Shown: piece by piece, positions 35,477 to 44,296 of the stretch
How positions within the stretch are numbered: the first letter of the stretch is position 1
Layout of the letters: each line of letters begins with the position of its first letter
From: Nanobdellati archaeon
GTDB lineage: Archaea; EX4484-52; GLR71
DNA length: 64,000 nucleotides
Reading direction: 5' to 3'
NCBI GenBank assembly: GCA_019429005.1
Contig: JAHYJR010000003.1
Location: 62,001-126,000, forward strand
Notes under the pieces: generated by a model
Told to the model about the DNA's origin: nothing
Seen by the model: only the letters and a program-made list of their open reading frames with translations
Databases searched by the model: none
Position numbers and translations under genes: made by a program

Positions 35477-35728
35477 ATGGAAACACTCATAATTGGATTT
35501 ATAGCATCAATCCTTACAACAATATCCTTTATACCTCAAATTGTAACAATATATAAAACTAAAGACACTAAAAGCATCTCACTAAAAATGTACTTATTAT
35601 TCTGTTCAGGTATAACATTATGGTTAATCTATGGACTACTAAAAAAAGATTTGCCAATAATTTTAGCAAATAGTATCACTTTAATATTATCTCTAATAAT
35701 ATTATCTATGAAATTAAAATATAAATAG
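35477..35728 (+). CDS. SemiSWEET / PQ-loop sugar transporter
   Basis: 83 residues with three transmembrane helices. The PQ-loop motif SFIPQIVTIYKTKDTKSIS (helix 1, about residues 18-36) and LWLIYGLLKKD (helix 2) are diagnostic. SemiSWEETs work as dimers in bidirectional sugar transport. Start ATG is about 26 bases after an AT-rich box, and transcription is divergent from cdc6. Confidence 0.9.
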   Translation: METLIIGFIASILTTISFIPQIVTIYKTKDTKSISLKMYLLFCSGITLWLIYGLLKKDLPIILANSITLILSLIILSMKLKYK

Positions 35729-35764
35729 ATTAATCAGAATGACACAACATAAAATATCAAAAGA

Positions 35765-36334
35765 TTACCTTTTTAAAACAGCATATAATTCTTTATTTAG
35801 AACAATCTTATTGATTTTACCATATCTCTCTTTTTCGATTATACCTTTTAATTTAAGATTTTCTAAAATCCTATGAGTTTTTACTTTGTTAAGATCTGGA
35901 AGACGGCTTAACTCATATTGTGGAATACTACCACCTGACGATATTAAAGTATCAATCACTTTCTGTTCATATTTATTCAAAAATTTAAGTATTATTCGTG
36001 TATTTACATCAAGACTTTTTTCTTGTATGAATATCTTTTCAGACATGATATAATAAACAATAAGACCAACAATAATCCCTAAAAAGGCAAAAAAGGGTAA
36101 AAAATAAAAACTAGGTATTGCGATAGTATCATTTTGACGCTCAACTATGGATTCTTTCAATTCGTCAAGAGACATACTATCAATAAGATCTACATTTAAT
36201 CTTGTGCTCTGCTTAGTATCATGTTGATAATTATAATACATACTTACCGTCAATGCCAGAAATATAAAAGACATTATAATACCTATACCTAACAACATAT
36301 TTCTGTTATTAGTAGATGGTTTTAATTGTGCCAT
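35765..36334 (-). CDS. Membrane-anchored winged-helix transcriptional regulator
   Basis: 189 residues. Two hydrophobic helices (about 15-36 and 79-102) flank a short loop that should face outward, and the C-terminal 90 residues form a cytoplasmic winged helix (ILKFLNKYEQKVIDTLISSGGS, then a recognition helix near KVKTHRILENLKLKG). This is the layout of archaeal one-component membrane regulators. A TATA box at 36356-36366 gives a leaderless start at the ATG 36334. It faces a divergent promoter with four repeated boxes, probably its own binding sites. Confidence 0.82.
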   Translation of the reverse strand: MAQLKPSTNNRNMLLGIGIIMSFIFLALTVSMYYNYQHDTKQSTRLNVDLIDSMSLDELKESIVERQNDTIAIPSFYFLPFFAFLGIIVGLIVYYIMSEKIFIQEKSLDVNTRIILKFLNKYEQKVIDTLISSGGSIPQYELSRLPDLNKVKTHRILENLKLKGIIEKERYGKINKIVLNKELYAVLKR

Positions 36335-36402
36335 AAATATAAAGTACAATTAAACTTTAAATAAATTAAACATAAAAACAACCAAAAATACGCAATTTCG
36401 TA

Positions 36403-36474
36403 ATAGTTTCAAAAAAACAAAACAATGTTTCAAAGAATAATCAATAGTTTCAGAAAGGTATATCTATAGTTTCA
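36403..36474. promoter_or_regulatory. Four ATAGTTTCA boxes spaced 20-22 bp
   Basis: Boxes at 36403-36411, 36424-36432 (AATGTTTCA), 36444-36452 and 36466-36474, all on the plus strand, with the TTTCA cores 21, 20 and 22 bp apart, i.e. two helical turns. The third and fourth flank a TATA-like ggtatatct (36457-36465) that would drive the secreted-protein gene. They lie between the divergent membrane regulator and that gene. Cooperative binding by a regulator is the likeliest explanation. Confidence 0.75.
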
Positions 36475-36509
36475 AACTAAAAATATTTAAGAATGTGGAG
36501 GTGTCTACA

Positions 36510-36941
36510 ATGACAAAAAATACAAAATATAAAATGAGTGTCTTGTTAATCGGCGCTTTAGTATTATTTAGTATAGTTGGTATGGTAAGTGCATACAAAG
36601 GTAATGCTACACCTGTAGGTCCTAACTATAATGAAGACATACATGAAGCAATGAAACAGGCTATAGAAAACGGAGATTATGATGCATGGATACAAATAAG
36701 AGAAGATAATAACATGCCAATGCATTGTCGAATGTTTTCTATAATAAATGAAGAAAATTTCCATCTTTTTGCAGAAATGCATGAAGCAAATGAAAATGGT
36801 GATTTAGACAGAGCTGCAGAAATAAAAGCTGAACTTGGTCTAGGTCAAGGAAATGGAAACTGTGGAATGGGAACTCATATGGGAAATAAAGGAAACGCAC
36901 AAGGAACTCAATCAAATTTTGGTAACTGCCAATATCATTGA
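36510..36941 (+). CDS. Small secreted Met/His/Cys-containing protein
   Basis: 143 residues. A signal peptide (about 1-29, ending MVSA) is followed by two related helical segments, HEAMKQAIENGDYDAWIQI and FAEMHEANENGDLDRAAEI, and a Gly/Asn-rich tail with CGMGTHMGNKG and CQYH. The spread of Met, His and Cys suggests metal binding. The start at 36510 is set by GGAGGTG eight bases upstream, one of the best ribosome-binding sites in the window; an in-frame GTG-type start at 36495 is unlikely. It is preceded by the four regulatory boxes. Confidence 0.8.
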   Translation: MTKNTKYKMSVLLIGALVLFSIVGMVSAYKGNATPVGPNYNEDIHEAMKQAIENGDYDAWIQIREDNNMPMHCRMFSIINEENFHLFAEMHEANENGDLDRAAEIKAELGLGQGNGNCGMGTHMGNKGNAQGTQSNFGNCQYH

Positions 36942-36969
36942 GATGAGTAACAAACAAAAAAAATAAGTT

Positions 36970-36993
36970 TTAAGGGGTTTAAAAAACCCTTAA
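36970..36993 (+). terminator. Hairpin after the secreted-protein gene
   Basis: TTAAGGG at 36970-36976 pairs with CCCTTAA at 36987-36993 around an A/T loop, 29 bases after the stop codon. There is no long T-run, so it may stabilise the 3' end or terminate weakly. Confidence 0.5.
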
Positions 36994-37038
36994 GAACCCT
37001 AATATAATAAAATAATATACGAACAAAGGTGATAATAT

Positions 37039-37242
37039 ATGTATATGTACCCCGGATTAAATTTTATATCAATGATATTATTCAATGGACTCTTTTTCAT
37101 AATAACTGTTGTATTAGTGTTATGGCTTGCAAAAAATATCAAATTAAGTTCAGACCCAATAAAAATACTTGATTCAAGATATGCTAAAGGTGAAATTACT
37201 AAAAAAGAATATATCGAAATAAAAAAAGATTTACAAAACTAA
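37039..37242 (+). CDS. Membrane protein with SHOCT-type C-terminus, 67 residues
   Basis: One long hydrophobic segment (about residues 10-32) is followed by ILDSRYAKGEITKKEYIEIKKDL, here noted for its LxxRYAKGEI core, the SHOCT motif of short oligomerisation tails. The ribosome-binding site AAAGGTGAT lies 5 bases before the ATG. It is in the same direction as the Met/His-rich secreted protein and may be co-regulated with it. Function unknown. Confidence 0.8.
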   Translation: MYMYPGLNFISMILFNGLFFIITVVLVLWLAKNIKLSSDPIKILDSRYAKGEITKKEYIEIKKDLQN

Positions 37243-37244
37243 AT

Positions 37245-37282
<38 letters not shown>

Positions 37283-37334
37283 AAAAAATTAAATTATATA
37301 ACATATCAGATAGAAATATCTCTTGTTGATAAAA

Positions 37335-37690
37335 ATGCCACAAATAACACCGATTAAAAAAATGTTTTTCAAAGAAAAATACATAAATATGATTCTTAAA
37401 GGTGAAAAGAGTCTTGAAGGAAAATCGGTTACAATAACATCAAAAAAATAAAAGTTAATGATTATATCTATATAAATGAAATCCATAAAACAAAAATCAT
37501 AAGTATACACACTTATGACACATTCGAAAACGCATTGAAACATCATAATTTCAAACAACTTATACCAGATGCAAAATCACTTGAAGACACATTAAAAATA
37601 TACAATAAATTATTTCCATCTTGGAAACAAGAAAAATATGGTGTATATATTTTCGGGATTAAGTTATTTAAAACGAAATCAAATTTATAA
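37335..37690 (+). pseudogene. ASCH-domain gene with frameshift
   Basis: From the ATG at 37335 the frame reads MPQITPIKKMFFKEKYINMI, then LKGEKSLEGKSVTITSKK and stops at 37449-37451. One missing A in the run caaaaaaat at 37441-37449 accounts for this: in the other frame the sequence continues KVNDYIYINEIHKTKI, SIHTYDTFENAL and QEKYGVYIFGIKLF to 37690. The K.GEK..EG start and the GV..F/I end are typical of ASCH (PUA-like, RNA-binding) domains. A homopolymer sequencing error is an alternative. Confidence 0.75.
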
Positions 37691-37708
37691 ACATCAGACA
37701 AAAATACA

Positions 37709-38058
37709 ATATTTATCTACAAACTTATCCGACGTTATATTCTCTATCTTGTACGATGGCAGTTAAGCACACCAATATTAGCAATAGTCTTGATTGCCTT
37801 ATCAATAATGAACAAATGGCATGCAACAGCAATTGCAAACCTTATCTGAGGTCTCATGTTTTTTGGGGTAGATAGATTCATATTTACCTCAGATCTCTAG
37901 GTACTCAATGGGATGTCAAAGACAATATTAAATGTTCAGATTGTAAAAAAACGGCTCGAAGATACCGTCTTATAAAAACACGAAACTATGACAAGACCAA
38001 AGATAATAATCCAAAATTTAGATGTGAAACTTGCTCCCAAAAAAAACAAAACAACTAA
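37709..38058 (+). pseudogene. Degraded membrane protein with zinc-ribbon tail
   Basis: YKLIRRYILYLVRWQLSTP, then a hydrophobic segment, WHATAIANLI, TGA (37847-37849), GLMFFGVDRFIFTS. After a frame change near 37895 the sequence goes on TQWDVKDNIKCSDCKK, RLIKTRNYDKT, FRCETCSQKK to TAA at 38058. Two membrane helices and a C4 zinc ribbon form a conserved small protein that I have seen across archaea and bacteria. No start codon remains (ATA at 37709), so there are three lesions. It directly follows the ASCH pseudogene. Confidence 0.7.
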
Positions 38059-38148
38059 AGAAAAGTGGGGTTAAAATCTAACAAAAACCCAAAAATACAA
38101 TAACAAACTCAAAAGAAATATAATAATAACAACACAAATAATTATTAT

Positions 38149-40401
38149 ATGAAACCTATAAAGATAATAACATTAATTTCAATAATTCTGCTCTTATTAC
38201 CTTTTACAGTTTCAGGTCTTCTCGGATATTATCACGAACAAAACATTGGTATCTCAACAGGAAACAATAATTATGAATTAAGAAATCCTACAAGTGTTAC
38301 ATCCACACTTGAATATATCTATATTGTAGATTCACTTAACAATAGAATACAAGTTTTTAATAAAAATAATACTTATGTAACAACAATAGGTGGTATCTTT
38401 GGTTCGGGAGATTATAGCTTAAAATATCCAAGAGATCTTGCAATAGATGGTGACATAATATACATAGCAGATACCGAAAATAATCGTATACAAATCTTCA
38501 AAGGAATATCCTATTATGGAACAATCGGAACATATGGTACTGAAAATGGTAATTTCAAATACCCAACAGGGGTTGAAACAGACGAAAACGGAACCTTATA
38601 TGTAGCAGATAAAAATAACAACAGAATACAGATATTTTATCCAAATGGAACTTATAAGACTAAAATAGGATATAACAACGGTACTGGAAATTATGAATTC
38701 CAAGCACCAACAGATATTGCAGTAACATCAAAAAATGATATACTAGTTATTGATTCAAAAAACAATAGAATTCAAATATACAACAACGATTTGACATACA
38801 AAAAAACTATTGGTGGAACTGAAGGCGTTGGAGATTATCAGTTTAATAACCCTAATGGAATTTCAATTGATGATTATGACAATATATATGTTTCTGATAC
38901 AGGAAACAATAGAATTCAAATATTTTCTAAAGATTACAAATATTCAAAAACACTTTTTTATAATGGACAAAGTGAATTCGCACTATCTAAACCTTCAAAT
39001 TCTTATGTAGATTACAGAACATTATATATCGCAGATACTGGAAACAATAAAATAAAAATATTTAGAATGGATTGCCTTACAAATTCAGATTGTTATGATA
39101 AAAATCCGGGAACTATTGACACTTGCATAAAAACAAGTACTGAAAATTATTGTAAAAATGAACAGATTACAAACTGTGTTACAGGAGATAATTATTGTCC
39201 AATAACATGCACATATAAAACAGATTATGATTGCACACCAGAATGTGGAAATAATATTTGTGAAAAAGATGAAAATCAAACATGCTGTATTGACTGTGGA
39301 AACAAAGAAGGATACTCTTGTGCAAACAATTTCTTATATGAAAAGATACCTGTCTGTGGCGATGGTGTCTTAGATGACAATGAAATCTGCTGTCTTGATA
39401 GTGGCTGCAAAGAGGGTTATACTTGTGTTGATGACTATACATGCCGAATCGATGGAACTTGTGGCGACAGAACCTGTAACTGGAATGAGAATGAAAAAAA
39501 CTGTTGTACGGACTGTAACTATTGTCTTCCAGGATACACTTGCATTACAAACCAATGTAGTCCTTCAAACATAAATAAAATACAAAATTACTGTGAAAAT
39601 GACGCTTCTTGTAATGATAACAACACATGCACAAAAAATACATGTAATTTATACCCTCGATATTGTATAACTGAAACAATTGAACAATGCATAAATGATG
39701 ATAGTTGTTGTCAAAGCCCATGCACACATCTAAACGATAATGATTGTCAAAAACCAATAGCACCAGAAAAAACCTATGGCGCTATATGTGGTAATAAACA
39801 ATGTGATATATTAGAATCAACTGAAACTTGTTGTATTGACTGTGGATGTAAAACAGACTATGAATGCGGCAAAGAAACAAACAAATGTGAAAAAACAAAA
39901 GAACTTCTAATAAAAGAAAGTATAGAAAAACAAGATTCATTCAAAACAAAAGATATGAACCTAAAAGATAATGGATTCACCCTTATCTCAAGTGCAATAA
40001 TAACAGACACATTAGAAAACAATAATATCATTAAATTTGTATATACTTATTCAAACAATAAACAAGAAACAGTAAACATTGAAGGTATAGCAGACGGATC
40101 TGGATACATTACATATATTGAAGGCAGCTATGTAAATATCACAATATACTTTGTCTACGCATTCATATTTTTCATAATATTTATTATAATACTGTTCTTA
40201 TACATAAGACAAAAATTAATTAAAAAAGAAATTAAAAAAACAAAAGATAAAACACGAAAAATATTCAATGACCACATAACCGAATTTGATCAACTTATAG
40301 ATAACTTAAAAAATAATGAAAAAGGATTTTTGAAAAGACGTCTTAATAGATGGGAAAATGAAGTTAAAGAAACTTATAAAAAAGATAAGAGTGAAGATTA
40401 A
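38149..40401 (+). CDS. Surface-exposed NHL-repeat, Cys-rich membrane protein
   Basis: 750 residues. Signal peptide 1-22; six NHL repeats (about 25-310), each with the core NNRIQIF or NNKIKIF, forming one six-bladed propeller; a Cys-rich region (about 310-600) with four related modules of the form CGN..C...E....CC.DC; a juxtamembrane beta segment; one transmembrane helix (about 662-688); and a basic, coiled-coil cytoplasmic tail of about 60 residues. The propeller would face outside to bind proteins or sugars and the tail could signal inside. It is followed by a K+ channel and a coiled-coil gene on the same strand. Confidence 0.85.
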   Translation: MKPIKIITLISIILLLLPFTVSGLLGYYHEQNIGISTGNNNYELRNPTSVTSTLEYIYIVDSLNNRIQVFNKNNTYVTTIGGIFGSGDYSLKYPRDLAIDGDIIYIADTENNRIQIFKGISYYGTIGTYGTENGNFKYPTGVETDENGTLYVADKNNNRIQIFYPNGTYKTKIGYNNGTGNYEFQAPTDIAVTSKNDILVIDSKNNRIQIYNNDLTYKKTIGGTEGVGDYQFNNPNGISIDDYDNIYVSDTGNNRIQIFSKDYKYSKTLFYNGQSEFALSKPSNSYVDYRTLYIADTGNNKIKIFRMDCLTNSDCYDKNPGTIDTCIKTSTENYCKNEQITNCVTGDNYCPITCTYKTDYDCTPECGNNICEKDENQTCCIDCGNKEGYSCANNFLYEKIPVCGDGVLDDNEICCLDSGCKEGYTCVDDYTCRIDGTCGDRTCNWNENEKNCCTDCNYCLPGYTCITNQCSPSNINKIQNYCENDASCNDNNTCTKNTCNLYPRYCITETIEQCINDDSCCQSPCTHLNDNDCQKPIAPEKTYGAICGNKQCDILESTETCCIDCGCKTDYECGKETNKCEKTKELLIKESIEKQDSFKTKDMNLKDNGFTLISSAIITDTLENNNIIKFVYTYSNNKQETVNIEGIADGSGYITYIEGSYVNITIYFVYAFIFFIIFIIILFLYIRQKLIKKEIKKTKDKTRKIFNDHITEFDQLIDNLKNNEKGFLKRRLNRWENEVKETYKKDKSED

Positions 40402-40430
40402 TATAATATACATAAAAAAGGGTAAACGCT

Positions 40431-40724
40431 ATCGAAAAAAAATTATTTATTATTGTCTTATTGCTTTTCACAACGGGAACAATAGTATATCATGAACTTG
40501 AAACTTGGTCTTGGGTTGATTCCATATATTTCTCAGTCACAACACTTACGACCATAGGTTACGGTGATCTTTATCCAACACGAGATATAACAAAAATATT
40601 CACTGTATTATATATTTTCAGTGGTATCTCAACAATATTTTATGTAATTACACACTCTAACAAATATATAATGCGACTTGAAAGAAAAATAGAAAACCTG
40701 TCAAAAAAAGTGTTAAAATCTTAA
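40431..40724 (+). CDS. Two-helix potassium channel, start codon unclear
   Basis: Contains the K+ selectivity filter TTLTTIGYGDLYP between two membrane helices, then a short coiled tail (LERKIENLSKKVL). It works as a tetramer. The first helix needs IEKKLFIIVLLLFTTG, but there is no ATG, GTG or TTG before it: the frame opens at 40416 after a TAA and the codon placed correctly behind AAGGGTAA is ATC at 40431. The first standard start is TTG at 40461, which would cut the helix. So initiation is unusual or the ATG has mutated (or been misread) to ATC. Confidence 0.75.
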   Translation: MEKKLFIIVLLLFTTGTIVYHELETWSWVDSIYFSVTTLTTIGYGDLYPTRDITKIFTVLYIFSGISTIFYVITHSNKYIMRLERKIENLSKKVLKS

Positions 40725-40765
40725 TAAACTAATAAATAACAAAATCAAATAATAAGGTGATTTGA

Positions 40766-41074
40766 ATGAATTACGACAAAAAAATTGAAACTCTTTCAAA
40801 AAATATTGAAGATCTTAAAAAGATGATATTAATTATTGGAAAAAATATAGATTCATACAAAAAAACTATAGATACTACAAATCAAAATCTTGAAACATTG
40901 CCTGTAAAATTAGAAGCAATATTTTCAAAAATAGATTCTGAAGTAACATTAAGTCAACTTAAAGCGGGACTAGATGAACTTAAACTTACAACAAATGATA
41001 TACAGACAAACGTTGATGAGATTTCAAGAATACTTATTGAAGAAGTTGCAGAAGGATCAAAAAGACTTTACTAA
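40766..41074 (+). CDS. 102-residue coiled-coil protein
   Basis: A continuous heptad pattern from residue 4 to about 95 (KKIETLSKNIEDLKKM; IDTTNQNLETLPVKLEAIF; LTTNDIQTNVDEISRIL), no membrane helix. The ribosome-binding site AAGGTGATTTGA precedes the ATG. It lies between the K+ channel and the HisRS-like gene, 42 bases after the former and 18 before the latter, and may be in their operon. No family recognised. Confidence 0.75.
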   Translation: MNYDKKIETLSKNIEDLKKMILIIGKNIDSYKKTIDTTNQNLETLPVKLEAIFSKIDSEVTLSQLKAGLDELKLTTNDIQTNVDEISRILIEEVAEGSKRLY

Positions 41075-41092
41075 CTTAAAAAAGTGATTATC

Positions 41093-42355
41093 TTGCCTGA
41101 ACAAAATATAGATATATCTAAAAATGTATATCCCGCAGACATAATTAAAATAAAATGGATATATAAAAATATTAGAGATACACTAAACAGCATTGGATTC
41201 AAAGAAGTTGAACCGACTTCAAAAAACAGTAAAGATTTGACCGAAATACTCCAAAAAGAAGGTGTAGAGGATTTATGCCTAATTAATTATGAAAATAACA
41301 AAAAAGACTCCTTTGTATATGATACTTCAACTAACATAATTGAAATGTCAAAAGAAGTAAGATTACCAAAACCAATGAGATGGTATGCAATCTCAAAAAT
41401 ATACAGAAAAGAACAGAATAAATTAAAAAACAAAAGATCATGTTCAGCATGCATAATGGGTTCAAAAGATGTTTTTGCAGACTCTGAACAAATATATGCA
41501 ATATTAAATATTCTAACACCTCTTGGAATTGAACCCGTTGTACATATAGGACACAGAGAACTTATGTCTGAAATTTTAAAATATATGGGCATCGAAGAGA
41601 ACGTTATAGACCAAGCACTAACTATATTTAAAGACTCAAAAATTGATGGAATTCAAGCAACATTTAAAAAATTTAATTTGTTAGGCGTTGAAAAAATTAT
41701 TGTAACAGAAATACTTAATTTACTCAAATTTGAAGGATTATCAAAAGACCTTATAAATCATCTTAAAAACACATTTAATGACAATGATGAAATTAGTATA
41801 CTTATAGAAGAACTCAATCTGTTTATAGATGAATTAGACAATTATAATATATTACGATTCTGTAAACTAGATCTTAAAATAATAGGTACAACCTACAACG
41901 ATGGTATTGTATTTGAAGTATATGATATTAAAAATAATAAATTCCAAATTGCTTCAGGTGGACGAGTTAACATGCTTGCCGAACTTCTTTCAAACAATGA
42001 AATGCCATCAACTGCATTAAATATAGATGTTGATATGATTTACAATTTAATTGAAAAGAAAAAAATTGTGACTAAAATTGAACAAACTATAGATATTTAT
42101 GTCGCACCAGAAAGCCTAAATTCTAGACGTAATGCAATAATGATTGCAAAACAATTTAGAAAGAAAAAAGGTATCGTTGAAATTGACATAAGTGGCAGAA
42201 GTTTGGACAAACAAATATTACATGCAAAAAAACTTAAAATTCCAAAAATAATAATAATACGAGATGATGACCTTAAAAATGGATTTGTCATAATGGAAGA
42301 TTTTAAAACAAAAGAAAACACAAAAATCATTCTAAAAGGTAAAACAATAAAATAA
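41093..42355 (+). CDS. Divergent histidyl-tRNA synthetase-like protein
   Basis: 420 residues with the layout of class II HisRS: catalytic core (about 15-320) with a motif 2-like LPKPMRWYAISKIYRKEQ, HIGHRELMSEILKYMGI, GGRVNMLAELL (motif 3 region), and a C-terminal anticodon-binding domain (DIYVAPESLNSRRNA to the end). The HisRS signature LVRGLDYYTG is replaced by IIGTTYNDGIVFE and the motif 2 loop GR.REF.Q.D by KNKRSCSACIMG. Thus residues that bind histidine are changed, and it may be a non-canonical HisRS or a paralogue with another role (such as HisZ-like). Start: TTG at 41093 preceded by GTGAT. Confidence 0.75.
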   Translation: MPEQNIDISKNVYPADIIKIKWIYKNIRDTLNSIGFKEVEPTSKNSKDLTEILQKEGVEDLCLINYENNKKDSFVYDTSTNIIEMSKEVRLPKPMRWYAISKIYRKEQNKLKNKRSCSACIMGSKDVFADSEQIYAILNILTPLGIEPVVHIGHRELMSEILKYMGIEENVIDQALTIFKDSKIDGIQATFKKFNLLGVEKIIVTEILNLLKFEGLSKDLINHLKNTFNDNDEISILIEELNLFIDELDNYNILRFCKLDLKIIGTTYNDGIVFEVYDIKNNKFQIASGGRVNMLAELLSNNEMPSTALNIDVDMIYNLIEKKKIVTKIEQTIDIYVAPESLNSRRNAIMIAKQFRKKKGIVEIDISGRSLDKQILHAKKLKIPKIIIIRDDDLKNGFVIMEDFKTKENTKIILKGKTIK

Positions 42356-42374
42356 TTTTAAAGGGATGTCAAAT

Positions 42375-44165
42375 ATGATATACATACCAGATACTAGTGT
42401 AATTATTGATGGAAAAATAACTGAACTAATAAAAAACAAAAAATTAAAAGGTACTATAATTATTCCAGAATTTGTAATCTGTGAACTTGAAAATCAAGCA
42501 AACCGTGGACGTGAAACTGGTTTTATTGGTCTTGACGAAATAAAAAATATTCGAGAATTAGCTAAAAAAAATAAAATAACAATTTCTGAACTTGGTCGAA
42601 AACCAACATCTGAAGAAATCAAACTTGCAAATACAGGCCGTATTGATGCACTTATTAGGGATATTGCAAAAAATGAAAAAGGCGAACTTCTTACATCAGA
42701 CATTGTACAAGCAAAAACTGCTGAAGCTCAAGGTATAAAAGTAACTTATTTTGAAAAAATAAAAATAAAAACAGAACATCTCAAAAAATACTTTGATAAA
42801 AACACTATGAGTGTACACCTTAAAGATGGTATGAGACCAAAAGCAAAAAAAGGTCTCCCTGGACAATTTAAACTAGTTGAAATTGGAAAAGAAATATTAA
42901 CAAAAGAACAACTTGAAGAGATTGCAATTGAGATACTTGAAGCACAAAGAACAAGCGATAAATCATTTATTGAAATAGCAAAACATAAAGTAACAGTAAT
43001 ACAACTTGGAAATTGTAGAATTGCAATCACAAGACCACCTTTTTCAGAAAAGATGGAAATAACAGCAGTAAGACCAATTGTAAATGTAAACCTTGATAGT
43101 TATAAAATACCAAAAAGACTTAAAGAACGTCTTGATACAAAATCAGAAGGCATAATTGTTGCAGGACCTCCAGGTCATGGGAAATCAACATTATCACAAG
43201 CACTTGCAAATTATTTTGACGAAAAGAAAATGATTGTAAAAACAATGGAACAACCAAGAGATTTACAATTAAATCCATCAATAACACAATATGGGCCACT
43301 TGAAGGTAGCATGGAAAAAACAGCAGACATACTTCTTCTTGTAAGACCTGATTTAACTATATATGACGAAATTAGAAAAACATCAGATTTTAAAATATTT
43401 GCAGATATGCGACTTGCAGGTGTCGGTATGATTGGTGTTATACACGCAACAAGACCAATTGATGCAATACATAGATTTCTCGGACGAACCGAACTTGGAC
43501 TTTTACCACAAATCATTGATACAATACTTTTTGTATATGAAGGTAAGATTTCTAAAGTTTACTCACTTAAGCTTATGATTAAAGTGCCAACAGGCATGGT
43601 TGAACAAGACCTTGCAAGACCTGTCATAGAGGTTACAGATTTTGAAACAGGTACCTTAGAGTATGAGATTTACACCTATGGTGAACAAACAATCGCAATA
43701 GCTATAGAAGGCGAAGCAACTTCAAAAATACAAAAACTCGCAGAAGAGCAGATTAAAAAAGTTGTAGGTCAATTTTCAAAAGATATAAAAATCACAATCG
43801 TATCAGATGATCGTGTTGTACTAAATATACCAGATAGAGATATTGCGTCATTTATAGGTACAAAAGGTAAAAATATTTCAAAAATAGAAGAAAAACTAGG
43901 AATACATATTAGCGTAGAACCAATTATAGACACACTCAAAAGAACCGTATCCTATGCTATTACAGAATCTGGAGGATATCTCAATATGCAAATTACAGAC
44001 ACATTAAAAATAAATGAAAAATTTGCAGACATCTACAAAGATAAAGAATTTCTTTTTAATGCTACAATAGGTAAAAAAGATATAATTAAAATAAAAAAAA
44101 TCTCTGAAATTGGACAAAAAGTGCTTCAAGCATTCACACTTAAAAATTTGAGAGTTCTTGTATAA
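42375..44165 (+). CDS. PIN-domain / PilT-type ATPase / KH-domain protein
   Basis: About 596 residues, conserved across archaea. The PIN domain (about 1-125) has acidic residues in IPDTSVIIDGK, CELENQANRGRE and LLTSDIVQA; the RecA-like ATPase has Walker A GPPGHGKST and Walker B-like ADMRLAGVGMIGVIHATRP; the KH domain near residue 490 has IGTKGKNISKIEEKLGI. It is likely a ribonuclease coupled to an RNA-remodelling ATPase. An ATG at 42366 overlaps the ribosome-binding site AAGGGATG, so the ATG at 42375 is preferred. It lies close behind the HisRS-like gene and probably shares its mRNA. Confidence 0.93.
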   Translation: MIYIPDTSVIIDGKITELIKNKKLKGTIIIPEFVICELENQANRGRETGFIGLDEIKNIRELAKKNKITISELGRKPTSEEIKLANTGRIDALIRDIAKNEKGELLTSDIVQAKTAEAQGIKVTYFEKIKIKTEHLKKYFDKNTMSVHLKDGMRPKAKKGLPGQFKLVEIGKEILTKEQLEEIAIEILEAQRTSDKSFIEIAKHKVTVIQLGNCRIAITRPPFSEKMEITAVRPIVNVNLDSYKIPKRLKERLDTKSEGIIVAGPPGHGKSTLSQALANYFDEKKMIVKTMEQPRDLQLNPSITQYGPLEGSMEKTADILLLVRPDLTIYDEIRKTSDFKIFADMRLAGVGMIGVIHATRPIDAIHRFLGRTELGLLPQIIDTILFVYEGKISKVYSLKLMIKVPTGMVEQDLARPVIEVTDFETGTLEYEIYTYGEQTIAIAIEGEATSKIQKLAEEQIKKVVGQFSKDIKITIVSDDRVVLNIPDRDIASFIGTKGKNISKIEEKLGIHISVEPIIDTLKRTVSYAITESGGYLNMQITDTLKINEKFADIYKDKEFLFNATIGKKDIIKIKKISEIGQKVLQAFTLKNLRVLV

Positions 44166-44296
44166 AATTAATACATAACCACACACAAAAGATAAAGGTA
44201 CCGTAATTCACATCTTTAAGTGGTAAGGCGTATATAATTACAAAAAAATACATACTAATTCTATAACAGCAATATAACTCAAAAAAGGAGATAGCT

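Noticed and set aside
38149-40401. Virus or prophage tail gene (NHL/Cys-rich repeats)
   Set aside because: No integrase, capsid, terminase or other viral hallmark occurs in the window; signal peptide and membrane anchor fit a cellular surface protein.
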